Positions 17,502 to 28,100 of a stretch of 64,000 bases of DNA are shown piece by piece. The stretch comes from Mesorhizobium sangaii (GTDB lineage: Bacteria > Pseudomonadota > Alphaproteobacteria > Rhizobiales > Rhizobiaceae). Positions within the stretch are counted from its first letter, which is position 1; each line of letters begins with the position of its first letter. Both the position numbers and the translations under genes were made by a program. The DNA lies in contig NZ_JACHEF010000007.1 in assembly GCF_014207355.1 (NCBI RefSeq), forward strand, positions 310,001-374,000, written 5' to 3'. The notes under the pieces are model-generated. The model was given only the letters and a program-made list of their open reading frames with translations. It did no database searches and was not told where the DNA came from.

Positions 17502-20459
17502 ATGAAAAAAGGCGATCATCTCTTCCTTATCGACGGCTCCGGCTACATCTTCCGTGCCTATCACGCACTCCCGCCGCTGACCCGCAAATCCGACGGCCTG
17601 CCGGTCGGCGCCGTTTCCGGCTTCTGCAACATGCTGTGGAAGCTGATGCTGGATGCCCGCAACACCGATGTAGGCATTGTGCCGACGCATTTCGCCGTTA
17701 TCTTCGATTATTCCTCGAAAACCTTCCGCAACGATCTCTACCCCGAATACAAGGCCAACCGCTCGGCGCCGCCGGAAGACCTGATCCCGCAATTCGGCCT
17801 GATCCGCCAGGCGACCAGGGCGTTCAACCTGCCTTGCATCGAGATCGAAGGCTACGAGGCCGACGACCTGATCGCCACCTATGCCAGGCTGGCCTGCGAA
17901 GCGGGCGGCGACACCACCATCATCTCCTCCGACAAGGACCTGATGCAACTGGTCGGCGCCACGGTCGGCATGTACGACCCGATGAAGGACCGCCAGATCG
18001 GCATTCCGGAAGTCATCGAGAAATGGGGCGTGCCGCCGGAAAAGATGGTCGACCTGCAGGCGCTGACGGGTGACTCCGTCGACAATGTGCCCGGTGTGCC
18101 CGGCATCGGGCCGAAGACGGCGGCACAGTTGCTGGAGCAGTTCGGCGACCTCGACGGGCTGCTAGCCCGCGCCGGCGAGATCAAGCAGGACAAAAGGCGG
18201 GAATCGATCATCGCCAACGCCGACAAGGCGCGCATTTCACGCCAGCTGGTGACGCTGAAGAACGACGTTCCGGTGGCAGAGGGGCTGGACGACTTTATCC
18301 TGCACGCGCCGGACGGACCGAAGCTGATCGGCTTCCTCAAGACGATGGAATTCACCTCGCTGACCCGCCGCGTGGCGGAGGCGACCGGCACCGAGGCCGG
18401 TGACGTCCAGGCCGTCGCGGTGACCGTTGAGCGAGCTGACGCCGCGCATGGCCCCGATGTCGGCGCGGGAGCTTCCAGCGCTGTCCGACCTGCCAGGGCC
18501 GGCGAAGAAGGCGCGGCAAACCAGGTGCCGGGCGCCGAGAAACCCATCAGCGGCGACACCCCTTCCCTGCTCGCCGCGCTGCGGTTGGAGAGCGCCGCCA
18601 CCCGCAAGATCGATACGTCAGCCTATCACTGCATTCGCGATGTCGCGACCTTGAAAGCCTGGGTCGCCGAGGCAACCGAGACCGGCCTTGCCGCTTTCGA
18701 TGTCCGGGCAACGTCGGCCGATCCGATGCAGGCCGAGTTGATCGGCATGTCCATCGCCACGGCCCCCGGCCGCGCCGCCTACATTCCCTTTGCCCACAGA
18801 AGCGGCAACGGTGATCTGCTCGGGGGCGGCGCGGTCGAAAACCAGATCCAGTTTCCCGAGGCGCTGGCCGTGCTGAAACCGCTGCTGGAGGACAGGTCGG
18901 TTCTCAAGATCGCGCAGAACCTGAAATACGATCTGGTCATCATGAGCCGCTTCGGCATCGATGTCGCGCCTTTCGACGACACCATGCTGATCTCCTATGT
19001 GCTCGATGCCGGCACTCCTCATGGTCACGGCATGGACTCACTTGCCGAGAAATGGCTTGGCCACACCCCTCTCCAGCTAAAGGACGTTACCGGCTCCGGC
19101 AAAAGCTCCGTCGGTTTCGATCAGGTCGACATCGACAGAGCGACCGCTCATGCTGCCGAAGACGCCGATGTGACGCTGCGGCTCTGGCTGGTGCTGAAGC
19201 CGCGGCTTGCCGCCAAGGGGCTCGTGTCGGTCTATGAGCGGCTGGAGCGGCCGCTGGTGCCGGTGCTGGCGCGCATGGAACAGCGAGGCATCTCGGTCGA
19301 CCGGCAGATCCTGTCGCGGCTCTCGGGCGAACTGGCGCAGGGCGCCGCCAGGCTCGAAGAGGAAATCTACCAACTCATCGGCGAGCGCATCAACATCGGT
19401 TCGCCAAAACAGCTTGGCGACATCTTGTTCGGCCGCATGGGCCTGCCCGGCGGTTCGAAGACCAAGACCGGGCAATGGTCGACCTCGGCGCAGCTTCTCG
19501 AAGACCTCGCCGCCGAAGGCCATGAATTGCCGCGCAAGATCGTCGACTGGCGCCAGCTGACCAAGCTGAAATCGACCTACACCGATGCGCTGCCGGGCTT
19601 CATCCACCCGGACACCAAGCGCGTCCACACCTCCTACGCACTGGCGGCGACAACGACGGGCCGGCTGTCGTCATCCGATCCGAATCTGCAGAACATCCCG
19701 GTGCGCACCGCCGAAGGCCGCAAGATCAGGACCGCCTTCATCGCCGACAGGGGCAACCGGCTGGTCTCGGCCGACTACAGCCAGATCGAGTTGCGGGTGC
19801 TCGCCCATGTCGCCGAGATCCCGCAATTGCGACAGGCCTTCGCCGACGGCGCCGACATCCACGCCATCACCGCATCGGAAATGTTCAATGTGCCGGTAGA
19901 GGGAATGCCTTCGGAAGTCCGCCGTCGCGCCAAGGCGATCAATTTCGGCATCATCTATGGCATTTCCGCCTTCGGCCTCGCCAATCAGCTGTCGATCCCG
20001 CGCGAGGAAGCGAGCAACTACATCAAGAAGTATTTCGAGCGCTTCCCGGGCATCCGCGACTACATCGAGGAAACCAAGGCCTATGCCCGCGAGCACGGCT
20101 TCGTCGAAACGATCTTCGGCCGCCGCATCCACTATCCTGATATTCGATCCTCCAATCCTTCGGTCCGCGCGTTCAACGAGCGCGCCTCGATCAATGCGCG
20201 CCTGCAAGGCACCGCCGCCGACATCATCCGCCGCGCCATGGTGCGCATGGACGAGGCGCTGGAGAAGGCGAAGCTGTCGGCCCGCATGCTGCTGCAGGTG
20301 CATGACGAGCTGATCTTCGAGACGGTCGAGGCGGAAGTCGAGGCAACGATCCCCGTTGTGCGTCACATCATGGAAAGCGCGGCGATGCCGGCGGTGTCGA
20401 TGTCGGTGCCGCTGCATGTCGACGCCCGTGCCGCCAACAACTGGGACGAGGCCCATTGA
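17502..20459 (+). CDS. polA: DNA polymerase I
   Basis: A 985-residue replication/repair polymerase. Residues ~1-290 are the 5' nuclease (DGSGYIFRAYHALPPL; SSDKDLMQL). Residues ~390-590 are the 3'-5' exonuclease domain, and ~600-985 the polymerase with SADYSQIELRVLAH (motif A), RRRAKAINFGIIYG (motif B) and LLQVHDELIFE (motif C). The first exonuclease motif reads FDVRATS instead of the usual FDTET, so the metal-binding Glu is replaced by Arg, while the later Asp motifs (NLKYD, YAAEDADVT-like) are intact; proofreading may be reduced. ATG 17502 gives the canonical MKKGDHLFLIDGSGY start. Confidence 0.96.
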   Translation: MKKGDHLFLIDGSGYIFRAYHALPPLTRKSDGLPVGAVSGFCNMLWKLMLDARNTDVGIVPTHFAVIFDYSSKTFRNDLYPEYKANRSAPPEDLIPQFGLIRQATRAFNLPCIEIEGYEADDLIATYARLACEAGGDTTIISSDKDLMQLVGATVGMYDPMKDRQIGIPEVIEKWGVPPEKMVDLQALTGDSVDNVPGVPGIGPKTAAQLLEQFGDLDGLLARAGEIKQDKRRESIIANADKARISRQLVTLKNDVPVAEGLDDFILHAPDGPKLIGFLKTMEFTSLTRRVAEATGTEAGDVQAVAVTVERADAAHGPDVGAGASSAVRPARAGEEGAANQVPGAEKPISGDTPSLLAALRLESAATRKIDTSAYHCIRDVATLKAWVAEATETGLAAFDVRATSADPMQAELIGMSIATAPGRAAYIPFAHRSGNGDLLGGGAVENQIQFPEALAVLKPLLEDRSVLKIAQNLKYDLVIMSRFGIDVAPFDDTMLISYVLDAGTPHGHGMDSLAEKWLGHTPLQLKDVTGSGKSSVGFDQVDIDRATAHAAEDADVTLRLWLVLKPRLAAKGLVSVYERLERPLVPVLARMEQRGISVDRQILSRLSGELAQGAARLEEEIYQLIGERINIGSPKQLGDILFGRMGLPGGSKTKTGQWSTSAQLLEDLAAEGHELPRKIVDWRQLTKLKSTYTDALPGFIHPDTKRVHTSYALAATTTGRLSSSDPNLQNIPVRTAEGRKIRTAFIADRGNRLVSADYSQIELRVLAHVAEIPQLRQAFADGADIHAITASEMFNVPVEGMPSEVRRRAKAINFGIIYGISAFGLANQLSIPREEASNYIKKYFERFPGIRDYIEETKAYAREHGFVETIFGRRIHYPDIRSSNPSVRAFNERASINARLQGTAADIIRRAMVRMDEALEKAKLSARMLLQVHDELIFETVEAEVEATIPVVRHIMESAAMPAVSMSVPLHVDARAANNWDEAH

Positions 20460-20460
20460 A

Positions 20461-21090
20461 GTGAGCGAAATGCTGCCGTTTTCAACGGCCACATTCCTCT
20501 CATTCGTGCTGGCGTCGATGCTGATCGAACTGACGCCGGACCCCAACATGACTTATCTGGCACTGGTTTCGGCGAGCCACGGCCGCAGCGCGGGCTTCGC
20601 AACCGTGGCGGGCATCGCGTCGGGTCTGGCGGCCATTGGCGGCATAGCCGCCTTGGGCGTCGCCGAAGTGATTCAGGCGTCGCCCTTGCTCTACGAGGGT
20701 CTCCGCTGGGCAGGCATTCTGTTCCTGCTTTATCTTGCTTGGGAGGGTTGGACCGCTGGAACCGATGTGGTTTCGAACAATGGCAATCCGGGTGGGAAGT
20801 ATTTCTGGCGCGGATTTGTCACCAATCTCCTAAATCCGAAGGCGGCGATCTTCTATGTCGCCGTGCTGCCGACCTTCGTCGAGGACGGACGGCCGATACT
20901 TGCGCAGACTCTCCTGCTTATCCTGACCTATGTGGCAATCGCGACAGCCATCCATGGACTGATCGTCGTGTTGGCGGGAGCGCTGCAGCCCTTCCTCAAC
21001 GATCCACGGCTGGAACGAACCAGCCGGCGGCTGCTTTCGGCCTTGCTGGCGCTCGTTGCGTTCTGGTTTGCGTGGTCGACCGCGCGTTAG
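20461..21090 (+). CDS. LysE family amino-acid exporter
   Basis: A membrane protein of about 209 residues with six hydrophobic segments and the LysE/RhtB layout. The usual TPGPN motif of the first loop reads LIELTPDPNMTYL. GFVTNLLNPKAAIFYVAVLP is the second conserved block. The GTG start at 20461 has GAGG nine bases upstream (20448-20451, inside polA); an in-frame ATG at 20470 is the alternative with a weaker site. It begins one base after the polA stop, so it may be cotranscribed. It probably exports an amino acid or analogue. It overlaps the convergent zur gene by 4 bp. Confidence 0.85.
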   Translation: MSEMLPFSTATFLSFVLASMLIELTPDPNMTYLALVSASHGRSAGFATVAGIASGLAAIGGIAALGVAEVIQASPLLYEGLRWAGILFLLYLAWEGWTAGTDVVSNNGNPGGKYFWRGFVTNLLNPKAAIFYVAVLPTFVEDGRPILAQTLLLILTYVAIATAIHGLIVVLAGALQPFLNDPRLERTSRRLLSALLALVAFWFAWSTAR

Positions 21091-21491
21091 GCCGCTTCAG
21101 CCAAACATTTCGCACATGTCCCGCGAAATTCGATCACCGCCTTCTTGGCGGCGAAGCCTGTCGAGCGCACCCATTCGTCCAGCCGGTGGTCGACATCGTG
21201 ATCGGACATTTCGATGACTTGCCCGCAGGTGTCGCAGATGGCGAAGGCGGTCATCGAATGGCTGTGGTCATGCGGCTCGGCGCAAGCGACGAAGGAGTTG
21301 ATGCTTTCCAGTCGATGCACGAAGCCGGTCTTCACCAGCGTGTCGAGTGCCCGGTAGACCTGCAGCGGCGCGCGAAAACCGCGCTCGCGCAGTTGGTCGA
21401 GCAAGGTGTAGGCGCTGAGCGGCCCACTGGCGGCCTCGAGTTTCTCGAGCACGCACAGCTGGTTCTTCGTCAGCACGTCCCTTGCCGCCAT
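21087..21491 (-). CDS. zur: Fur family regulator, Zur-like (zinc uptake repressor)
   Basis: A 134-residue Fur-fold protein: winged helix in residues ~1-75 (YRALDTLVKTGFVHRLE is the recognition region) and a metal/dimerisation domain. The structural zinc site is the two CxxC pairs (CDTC and CAKC). The HDHSHS stretch before the first pair gives the regulatory histidines. The short length and His arrangement fit Zur better than Fur or Irr. No znuABC gene is adjacent, so the assignment rests on sequence type. Confidence 0.82.
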   Translation of the reverse strand: MAARDVLTKNQLCVLEKLEAASGPLSAYTLLDQLRERGFRAPLQVYRALDTLVKTGFVHRLESINSFVACAEPHDHSHSMTAFAICDTCGQVIEMSDHDVDHRLDEWVRSTGFAAKKAVIEFRGTCAKCLAEAA

Positions 21492-21752
21492 GATCCTGTT
21501 TCCAACCTGTCTTGCGTCGCTCGCGCATCATTTCCGCGCTCAAACGATCCCAGTCCCATCAGATAGCGACGAACAGGCATTTTTGCTACTGTTTCCAATA
21601 TCTCTGCGCCGGAAGGCTGTCGAGAACGCCTATCGTCGACCGGAACAGGGTAACAGGCGGGTTGCTCTGCGATGCTACATTCAAAATACTGACAAAATCT
21701 TCGGCAAGGATTGCCGCGCTTGGGAAATTCGATCGGGCTTGGGGAAGCAATC

Positions 21753-23957
21753 ATGATCAAATTGACGCGGCGGACGCTGCTGGTCGGCACGTCCGCGCTG
21801 ACGATGGCTGGCATGGTGTCGTTCAGGACCATCGCAGCATCGCGCACTTACCATGCGCTGCTGGTCGCCTGCACCGAATATCCGAACTTGCCGCAGAGGA
21901 ACTGGCTGATCGGACCGAAGAACGATGCCGGCCTCGTCCACGAGTACCTGTTGAAGAACGTGCCCGATCCGGTGCGGTTCGCGCCCGAGAATGTCACGCT
22001 GCTGGCCAAGGACATCCCGGGCGCCAACGGCTTGCCGACCCATGCCGCGATCAAGGCCGCGCTGGTCGACCTCGCCGCCAAGGTGCAGCGCGACGATTTC
22101 GTCTATCTTCACCTGTCCGGCCACGGCGCCCAGCAGCCGGAGAGGGTCAAGGGCGACGAGACCGACGGTCTCGACGAGATTTTCCTGCCCGTCGACATCG
22201 ACAAATGGATCAACCGTGATGCGGGCGTGCCGAATGCGCTGGTCGACGACGAGATCGGTGCCGCGCTCGACGCCATCCGCAACAAGGGCGCCTTCGTCTG
22301 GGTGGTGTTCGACTGCTGCCATTCAGGCACCGCGACCCGCGCAGTCGAGGTCGACGACGAAATGGAGCGCAAGGTCGAGTTCGCCGATTTGGTCGGAGGC
22401 AGCGAAGCCGAGCGGGCCGCTGCGATCAAGGCCTATGACGAGGTGACATCCGCCGCCGGCTCGCGCGGCGTCGACGACAACGGCACGCGCAAGCCGGCCT
22501 TCAACCTGACCCCAACCGGCGGCGAACCGATCACCAAGGGCAAGCTGGTCGCCTTCTATGCCGCGCAGACGGTGGAGACGACACCGGAGATGCCGCTGCC
22601 CAAGGGCACGACGGATGCTCCACGGTTCGGCCTGTTTACCTTCACCATCCTGTCGAAACTGGCCGAGAACCCAAACGTCACCTATCGACAGCTCGGCCAG
22701 GCCGTGCTGCAGCAATATGCGGCCGACAGCCGCACCCGCCCGACACCGCTGTTCGAGGGCGAACTCGACGCCCGTGTCTTCGGCACCGACAAGACCGACG
22801 CGGTCATGCAATGGCCTGTCGTCATCAAGGACGGCGAAGCGACGATCGGCGCCGGCCTGCTGCATCGCCTCACCCCCGGCAGCAAGCTCGCCATCCTGCC
22901 GTCGGCGCTGTCGCCGCTTTCCGACGCGGTCGGCTATCTCGAGGTGCAGTCTGCCAGGAACCTGGAGAGCCGGGTCAAGCCGGTCGAATTCGACAACAAG
23001 CCGGCGCTCAAGCTCGCTGACATCCCCGCCAATGCCTATGCGCGGGTGGCCGAGATCGCCGTCGACTACAAGCTCGTCGTGGCGCGGCCGGCGGCGACCA
23101 AGGGACTTGAGAAGGAAACCGCTTTGGTCAATTCGGTTCTCGACGAACTTGCCACGGCCAAGGAGACCGGCTTCAACATCGAACTGGTCGACCCCGGCAA
23201 GAGCGCCGAGCTTCGCTTTGCGGTGATGCGAGAGAATGCCATTGCCGGCGCTGCCAAGGACGCGACCGACAAGCCGGCGTTGTGGTTCCTGCCGGCCTCG
23301 GGCGACGTGACCTTGAAGGACGGCAGCAAGCCGCCGCTGATCATCATCCACATGGATGACGGGAAAAAGCTGGTCGAGGCCACGACCAGAAATCTCCGCA
23401 CCATCTTCCGTGCGACCGGGCTTTCGCGGCTGGCGGCGGCTTCCGACTACAAGCCGGAGGACGTCGACGTCCAGTTCCAGGTCAAACGCCGTGACAAGGA
23501 TGGCCTCGAACCGTTGCAGGCTTCGGTGGTGCCTCGCGTCTCACCGGGCGACGAAGTGCATGTGCTGGCAAGGAACGGCTCTGATCTGCTGGTCGACATC
23601 AATGTGCTCTATGTTGGCAGCGACTATTCGATCACCCACATCGTCGCCGAGCGCCTGGCGCCGCAAGCCACGCTCGAAGAGGGGCTGCTGGCCTTCACCG
23701 ACACCAGCTTCGGCATGGAAAGGATGATCGCGGTTTTGACCGAGGCGCCGCCGGAAAGCGAGAAGGAGGATCTGAGCTTCCTGGCGCAGGACGGCGTTGC
23801 GTCCATGACACGCGGGCTTGGCCCCGCCAGCTTCTCCGACATGCTGACCGATATCGGCATGGCGCCGGCGACCCGCTCGGTGATGCGGCTTGCCGACAAG
23901 AGCGGCCCGAAGGGCGCGGTGATGATCTTCCCGATGGAGACGGTGCCACGCGCCTGA
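21753..23957 (+). CDS. Tat-exported caspase-family (metacaspase-like) protease with C-terminal domain
   Basis: A 734-residue protein. The N-terminus MIKLTRRTLLVGTSALTMAG is a twin-arginine signal, so the folded protein is exported. The p20 caspase domain (~30-330) has the catalytic dyad His124 (HLSGHGAQ) and Cys189 (FDCCHSGT), the exact metacaspase motifs. Residues ~340-735 form a long beta-rich extension, ending in a region (GDEVHVLARNGSDLLVDINV) reminiscent of DUF4384-type domains of other bacterial caspases. Metacaspases cleave after Arg/Lys. The start at 21753 follows GGGGAAG. It heads a four-gene apparent operon ending in a second caspase. Confidence 0.88.
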   Translation: MIKLTRRTLLVGTSALTMAGMVSFRTIAASRTYHALLVACTEYPNLPQRNWLIGPKNDAGLVHEYLLKNVPDPVRFAPENVTLLAKDIPGANGLPTHAAIKAALVDLAAKVQRDDFVYLHLSGHGAQQPERVKGDETDGLDEIFLPVDIDKWINRDAGVPNALVDDEIGAALDAIRNKGAFVWVVFDCCHSGTATRAVEVDDEMERKVEFADLVGGSEAERAAAIKAYDEVTSAAGSRGVDDNGTRKPAFNLTPTGGEPITKGKLVAFYAAQTVETTPEMPLPKGTTDAPRFGLFTFTILSKLAENPNVTYRQLGQAVLQQYAADSRTRPTPLFEGELDARVFGTDKTDAVMQWPVVIKDGEATIGAGLLHRLTPGSKLAILPSALSPLSDAVGYLEVQSARNLESRVKPVEFDNKPALKLADIPANAYARVAEIAVDYKLVVARPAATKGLEKETALVNSVLDELATAKETGFNIELVDPGKSAELRFAVMRENAIAGAAKDATDKPALWFLPASGDVTLKDGSKPPLIIIHMDDGKKLVEATTRNLRTIFRATGLSRLAAASDYKPEDVDVQFQVKRRDKDGLEPLQASVVPRVSPGDEVHVLARNGSDLLVDINVLYVGSDYSITHIVAERLAPQATLEEGLLAFTDTSFGMERMIAVLTEAPPESEKEDLSFLAQDGVASMTRGLGPASFSDMLTDIGMAPATRSVMRLADKSGPKGAVMIFPMETVPRA

Positions 23958-24048
23958 CCGAATGCCAACACAAGGGCCGGACCGGCTCTTGCGCGATCGG
24001 CGCGATATGAGAACATTCCCGGCCGGCGCAATGGCGCATGACGGCCGG

Positions 24049-24450
24049 ATGAAGCGGATAGGATCGATTGTGAAGAATTCGATGTTTTCCTGGCGTGGAG
24101 CGGTGGCCGGCGTTGCCGGCAGCCTGTTGCTGATCGCCAATGCTTCGGCGGACGAGGCCTGCGGCCTCTGTGCCAAGCAGATCGTCACCAATTCGGAACT
24201 GGCGACCTGTTTTCTCGATCAGTACGATCAGATCGCCAAAAGCGGCAACGGCGCGGTCGTGGTCGACCTAAGCGGCTGCGCCTCGCGCGGCGTCGTCGAA
24301 GCGCTACCGTCACCGAACAAGGGGCCGGCGGAGCCCGATGTGCAGTTCATGATTTCGCGCCTGCAGCTGCAATGCCTGAAAAAGAAGCTGGAGGCACCCG
24401 GCATCGTACTGGATCCCTCCGCCGTCATCGAACTGGACAGCTGCCAATGA
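24049..24450 (+). CDS. Small secreted cysteine-containing protein of the caspase operon
   Basis: A 133-residue protein with a cleavable signal (basic MKRIGSIVKNSMFSWR, hydrophobic core to ~residue 31, likely cut at ASA-DEA). The mature part starts DEACGLCAKQ and contains six cysteines in all, including a CxxC, suggesting disulfides in the periplasm. I do not recognise the family. Starts at 24007, 24070 (GTG) and 24082 are also possible; 24049 gives the best basic n-region. The stop overlaps the ATG of the next gene (ATGA), which argues it is translated. Confidence 0.65.
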   Translation: MKRIGSIVKNSMFSWRGAVAGVAGSLLLIANASADEACGLCAKQIVTNSELATCFLDQYDQIAKSGNGAVVVDLSGCASRGVVEALPSPNKGPAEPDVQFMISRLQLQCLKKKLEAPGIVLDPSAVIELDSCQ

Positions 24451-25157
24451 AAAAACCGGCGGCCAACACCAGGCAAACGGCAGCTGCCGCCGCCCCCACG
24501 AAGGCGCCGGCCACGAAGCCGGCTTTGCCGGAAACCACCGAGGGTTTTCCCTGGCCGAGCAGCCACGAGATCAAGAAGGAAGCGAACCCGTTCACCGACC
24601 GCGACTGGCGCATGCTGATCTATGCCTGGTCGGGCCTGCTGGTGCGTCTGGCCATCATCTTCACGTTGATGTTCTCGATCTACCAGTTCCTGGCCAACCA
24701 GGAGCAGAAGCGCGTCGAGCAGACCATGTCGCTGGTTGAGCTCTGGGAAACCAAGGACTATCAGCAGGCGCAAAGGGCGCTGAAAGATCGTCTTGCGGCC
24801 CTCAACGCCAAATATGACAATCTGCTCAGCGCCAACCCCTCGCCAACCGAGGAGCAGGTGTTCCGGCAGCGGATCGGCATCGAGGCGATGACCGCCAGCG
24901 GTGGCGACATGCCGCTCGCCGATTTCAGCGAGAATTTCGACCGCATCGTCTATTTCCTCAACCGCCTGTCCTTCTGCATCGACGGCGACCTGTGTTCGCG
25001 CAGAGTGACCGACGCTTATTTTCGCGACTATGCCGTTTCGTTCTGGAGTTATTTTGCCGGCTATGTCGACAAGCAGCGCAAGGCGGGTTCACCCACTTTC
25101 GCCACGGCGATCGAGGCCTATGTGCGCAATGGGCAACCCGCGGCCGAAGTCAAATAG
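24447..25157 (+). CDS. Single-pass membrane protein of the caspase operon
   Basis: A 236-residue protein with an Ala/Pro-rich basic cytoplasmic head (residues ~1-55) and one transmembrane helix, LLVRLAIIFTLMFSIYQFLA (~68-87). A helical extracytoplasmic or cytoplasmic domain begins ANQEQKRVEQTMSLVELWET, with a pair of cysteines (CIDGDLC) near residue 185. The family is not recognised; the body resembles proteins with DUF4760-like helices only loosely. Translation is coupled to the preceding secreted protein (ATGA) and the WD40-caspase starts two bases after its stop, so it may anchor or recruit those proteins. Confidence 0.7.
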   Translation: MKKPAANTRQTAAAAAPTKAPATKPALPETTEGFPWPSSHEIKKEANPFTDRDWRMLIYAWSGLLVRLAIIFTLMFSIYQFLANQEQKRVEQTMSLVELWETKDYQQAQRALKDRLAALNAKYDNLLSANPSPTEEQVFRQRIGIEAMTASGGDMPLADFSENFDRIVYFLNRLSFCIDGDLCSRRVTDAYFRDYAVSFWSYFAGYVDKQRKAGSPTFATAIEAYVRNGQPAAEVK

Positions 25158-25159
25158 CG

Positions 25160-28100
25160 ATGGGAGAAGCAGCTCGCCGCCTCATGCGTGCCTGCTGCTG
25201 GCTGGCCATGGCCGGTGCGCTTGTTGTCGCATCGGCAGCTCGCGCCGAAGAGGCGGCTGACTTCCACCTCGATCTCGACACCGGCGGTCACAGTGCGCAG
25301 ATCACCGACCTCGCGTTCACCCCTGACGGCGAGAACATCGTCTCGGCATCGAACGACAAGACCATCCGCATCTGGGACTGGCAGAGCGGGGTGACGCTGC
25401 GCACCATTCGCGGCTATCTCGGCAATGGCAGCGACGGCAAGATCTTCGCGGTGGCGGTCTCGCCGGATGGCAAGACGATCGCGGCCGGCGGCTATTTCGG
25501 CGCCAGCCTCGGCGACAAGCCGCCCTATGGCGACATCCGGCTGTTCGACTTCGGCACCGGCAAGATGAAGGCGGTGCTCAAGGGCGGCGATTACGCAACC
25601 TACGACCTCGCCTTCTCTCCCGACGGCAAAACCCTGGCTGCCGGTGGCGCCGACGGTGTCGTCTATCTCTGGCGGCTGGACGACAGATCCGCGACCGGGT
25701 GGACGCTGGACAAGAAGCTCGATGCCGATTCCTGGCACATCGACAAGCTCGCCTTCGCTGCCGCGGGTGCCCGGCTGGCGGCGACCACCACCGACAACGG
25801 CATCCGGCTCTGGGACGTCGCGAAGGGCGAGGAGATCACCTTGCCGACCGAAGCCGAGCCGTTGCGGGATATCAGTGTCATGGCGCTGGCCGTGTCGCAG
25901 GATGGCAGCCTGTTGGCCACGGGCAACAAGGACGGGCAGGTCCAGCTCTGGCACGCAGCCGACGGCACGCTGCTGGGTGCCATGCCGAAGCAGGATTTCC
26001 TCATCGGCTCCCTGACCTTTGCCAAGGGGTCGCGGCTGGTCGCCTCCTGCAGCAATCGCTGCACCGACAAGCACCGCTCCATTGTCTGGAACATCGACAC
26101 CGGCGAGAAGGTGCTCGACTATACCGGCCATGACGGCACGGTCTATGCCAGCACCGCCAATGCCGATGGTTCGCTGGTGGCGACCGCCGGCGGCACGCGC
26201 AACGCCATCCAGGTCTGGGACCCCGCGACCGGCGAGCGCAAGGCTTTGCTGCAGGGAGTGGGTGAGCCGGTGACCGCCGTCGGCATCGACGTGGCGAACG
26301 ACGTCATCGCCTGGAGCAACACAAACCCCTGCCCGGGGCGCGTGTCCTGTCCAGAAGAACAAGGCGCACTGGACAACAGGCTTGTGCTGCCGACCACCGA
26401 GCGTTTCTTCGACGACCCGCAGCCCCTGACAGACCCGGGTTCGTTTGCCCGCGCCGCGTTGACAGACGGCCAGTGGTCGCTACGCGCCAGGGAGGGAGGC
26501 AAGGACGCGTTGGAAAACGCGGTGCTGGAGATAGCCAATGGCGGCAATGTGGTGCGCAGCATCGAGAACGATGCCACCAATGGCTTTGTCCATTCGGCCT
26601 TCACGCTGATCGACGATGGCCTTGGCCTGATTACCGGCGGCAATGACGGCACGCTGCTCGAATACAGGACCGCGACTGCGAGAGTGTCAGGCGAATTCAC
26701 CGGCCATACCGGCGAAATCAACGCCATGGTCGCCTCGGAAAAAGCCAACCTGCTGGTCACCGGCAGTGCCGACCAGACGCTCAGGCTGTGGAACCTGAAG
26801 ACACACGAACTGTTCGTGTCGATGTTCTTTGCCGGCTCGCAATGGATCGCCTGGATGCCGCAGGGCTACTATTATTCCTCCGACGAGGGCGACAAGCTGA
26901 TCGGCTGGCAGGTCAACCAGGGCCGCGACCATGAAGGCCGCTTCATCCGCGCCGGCCAATTGAAGAAATATCTCTGGAGCCCGGAGATGGTTCGCCGCGC
27001 GATCATCCTGCGCAGCGCCAAACAGGCGGTCAAGGAGATGCGGCCAGGCGTCGACAACGAGCTGCAGAAGCTGCTGCAGCGCAAGCCACCGGAATTCGAC
27101 ATCCGCCTCGCCGCCGACCAGAGCAAGGTACGTGACGGTTATGTCGCCGTCGAGATATCAGGCGCCGGGCAAGCCGGGACCGATGTCGCCGACTTCTCGA
27201 TCCTGTCGAACAGCCGCAATGTCGGCGACGTCACCGCCCGCTCGGTGGACGGCAACAACACCATCGTCGAGGTACCGGTCGAGAATGGCGAAAACACCAT
27301 CCGCATCACCGGCACCAACGAATTCGGTTATCTGACCGAACGCAGCGTAACGGCGCTGGCAAGAAAGACCGAGAAGGCCGAAGCCAAGGGCAAGCTATAT
27401 GTGGCGGTCATCGGCGTCGACAAATATCCGTTCCTGACCGATGCCTGTTCGGGCCACGCCTGCGACCTGCGCTACCCCGTCGATGATGCCACCGAATTCC
27501 TCAAGGTGATTTCGCAGAAATCGGCGCCGCTGTTCTCATCGATGGAGACGCTGGTTCTGGTCAACCGGGAAGCGCTCGACGAGGCCCCCGACAAGGCCAG
27601 GCAGACCTATTCGATCGCCAGCGCCGACGGCATAATGGAGCCCGACTCCGACACGATCGACGACCAGCTCGCCGATTTCCTCGACAGGCCGGGTGAACAC
27701 GACACCACCATCATCTTCGTTGCCGGCCATGGCATCAACATCGACGAGGACTACTATTTCATCCCGACCGACGGCCGCAAACAGGATGCCGAACGCTGGA
27801 GGCGCTCCTCGCTTGTCGACTGGTCGGACATCCAGAAATCGGTCGAGCGGGCCAAGGGGATGCGCTTCATGCTGCTCGACACATGCCATGCCGCCAACGC
27901 CTTCAACCCGCGCCTGGAAAAGGACGCGCAGGATGCACGCATCGTCGTGTTTTCGGCCACCGCCGCCAACAACACCGCCGCCGAACTGCCCGAACTCGGC
28001 CACGGCGTCTTCACTTATTCGATCCTCGAAGGCCTGCGCGGCAAGGCCAGGACGTCGGACGGCGGCGTTACGCTGTTCGGCCTTGCCGACTACATTTCAC

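Noticed and set aside
21492..21752. Short frames and possible Zur box between zur and the caspase gene
   Set aside because: No frame has a family resemblance, and no palindrome resembling a Zur site could be found by eye.
23958..24048. Upstream starts (23962, 24007) for the small secreted protein
   Set aside because: They would add a charged, Arg-rich leader before the signal peptide and have no ribosome site.
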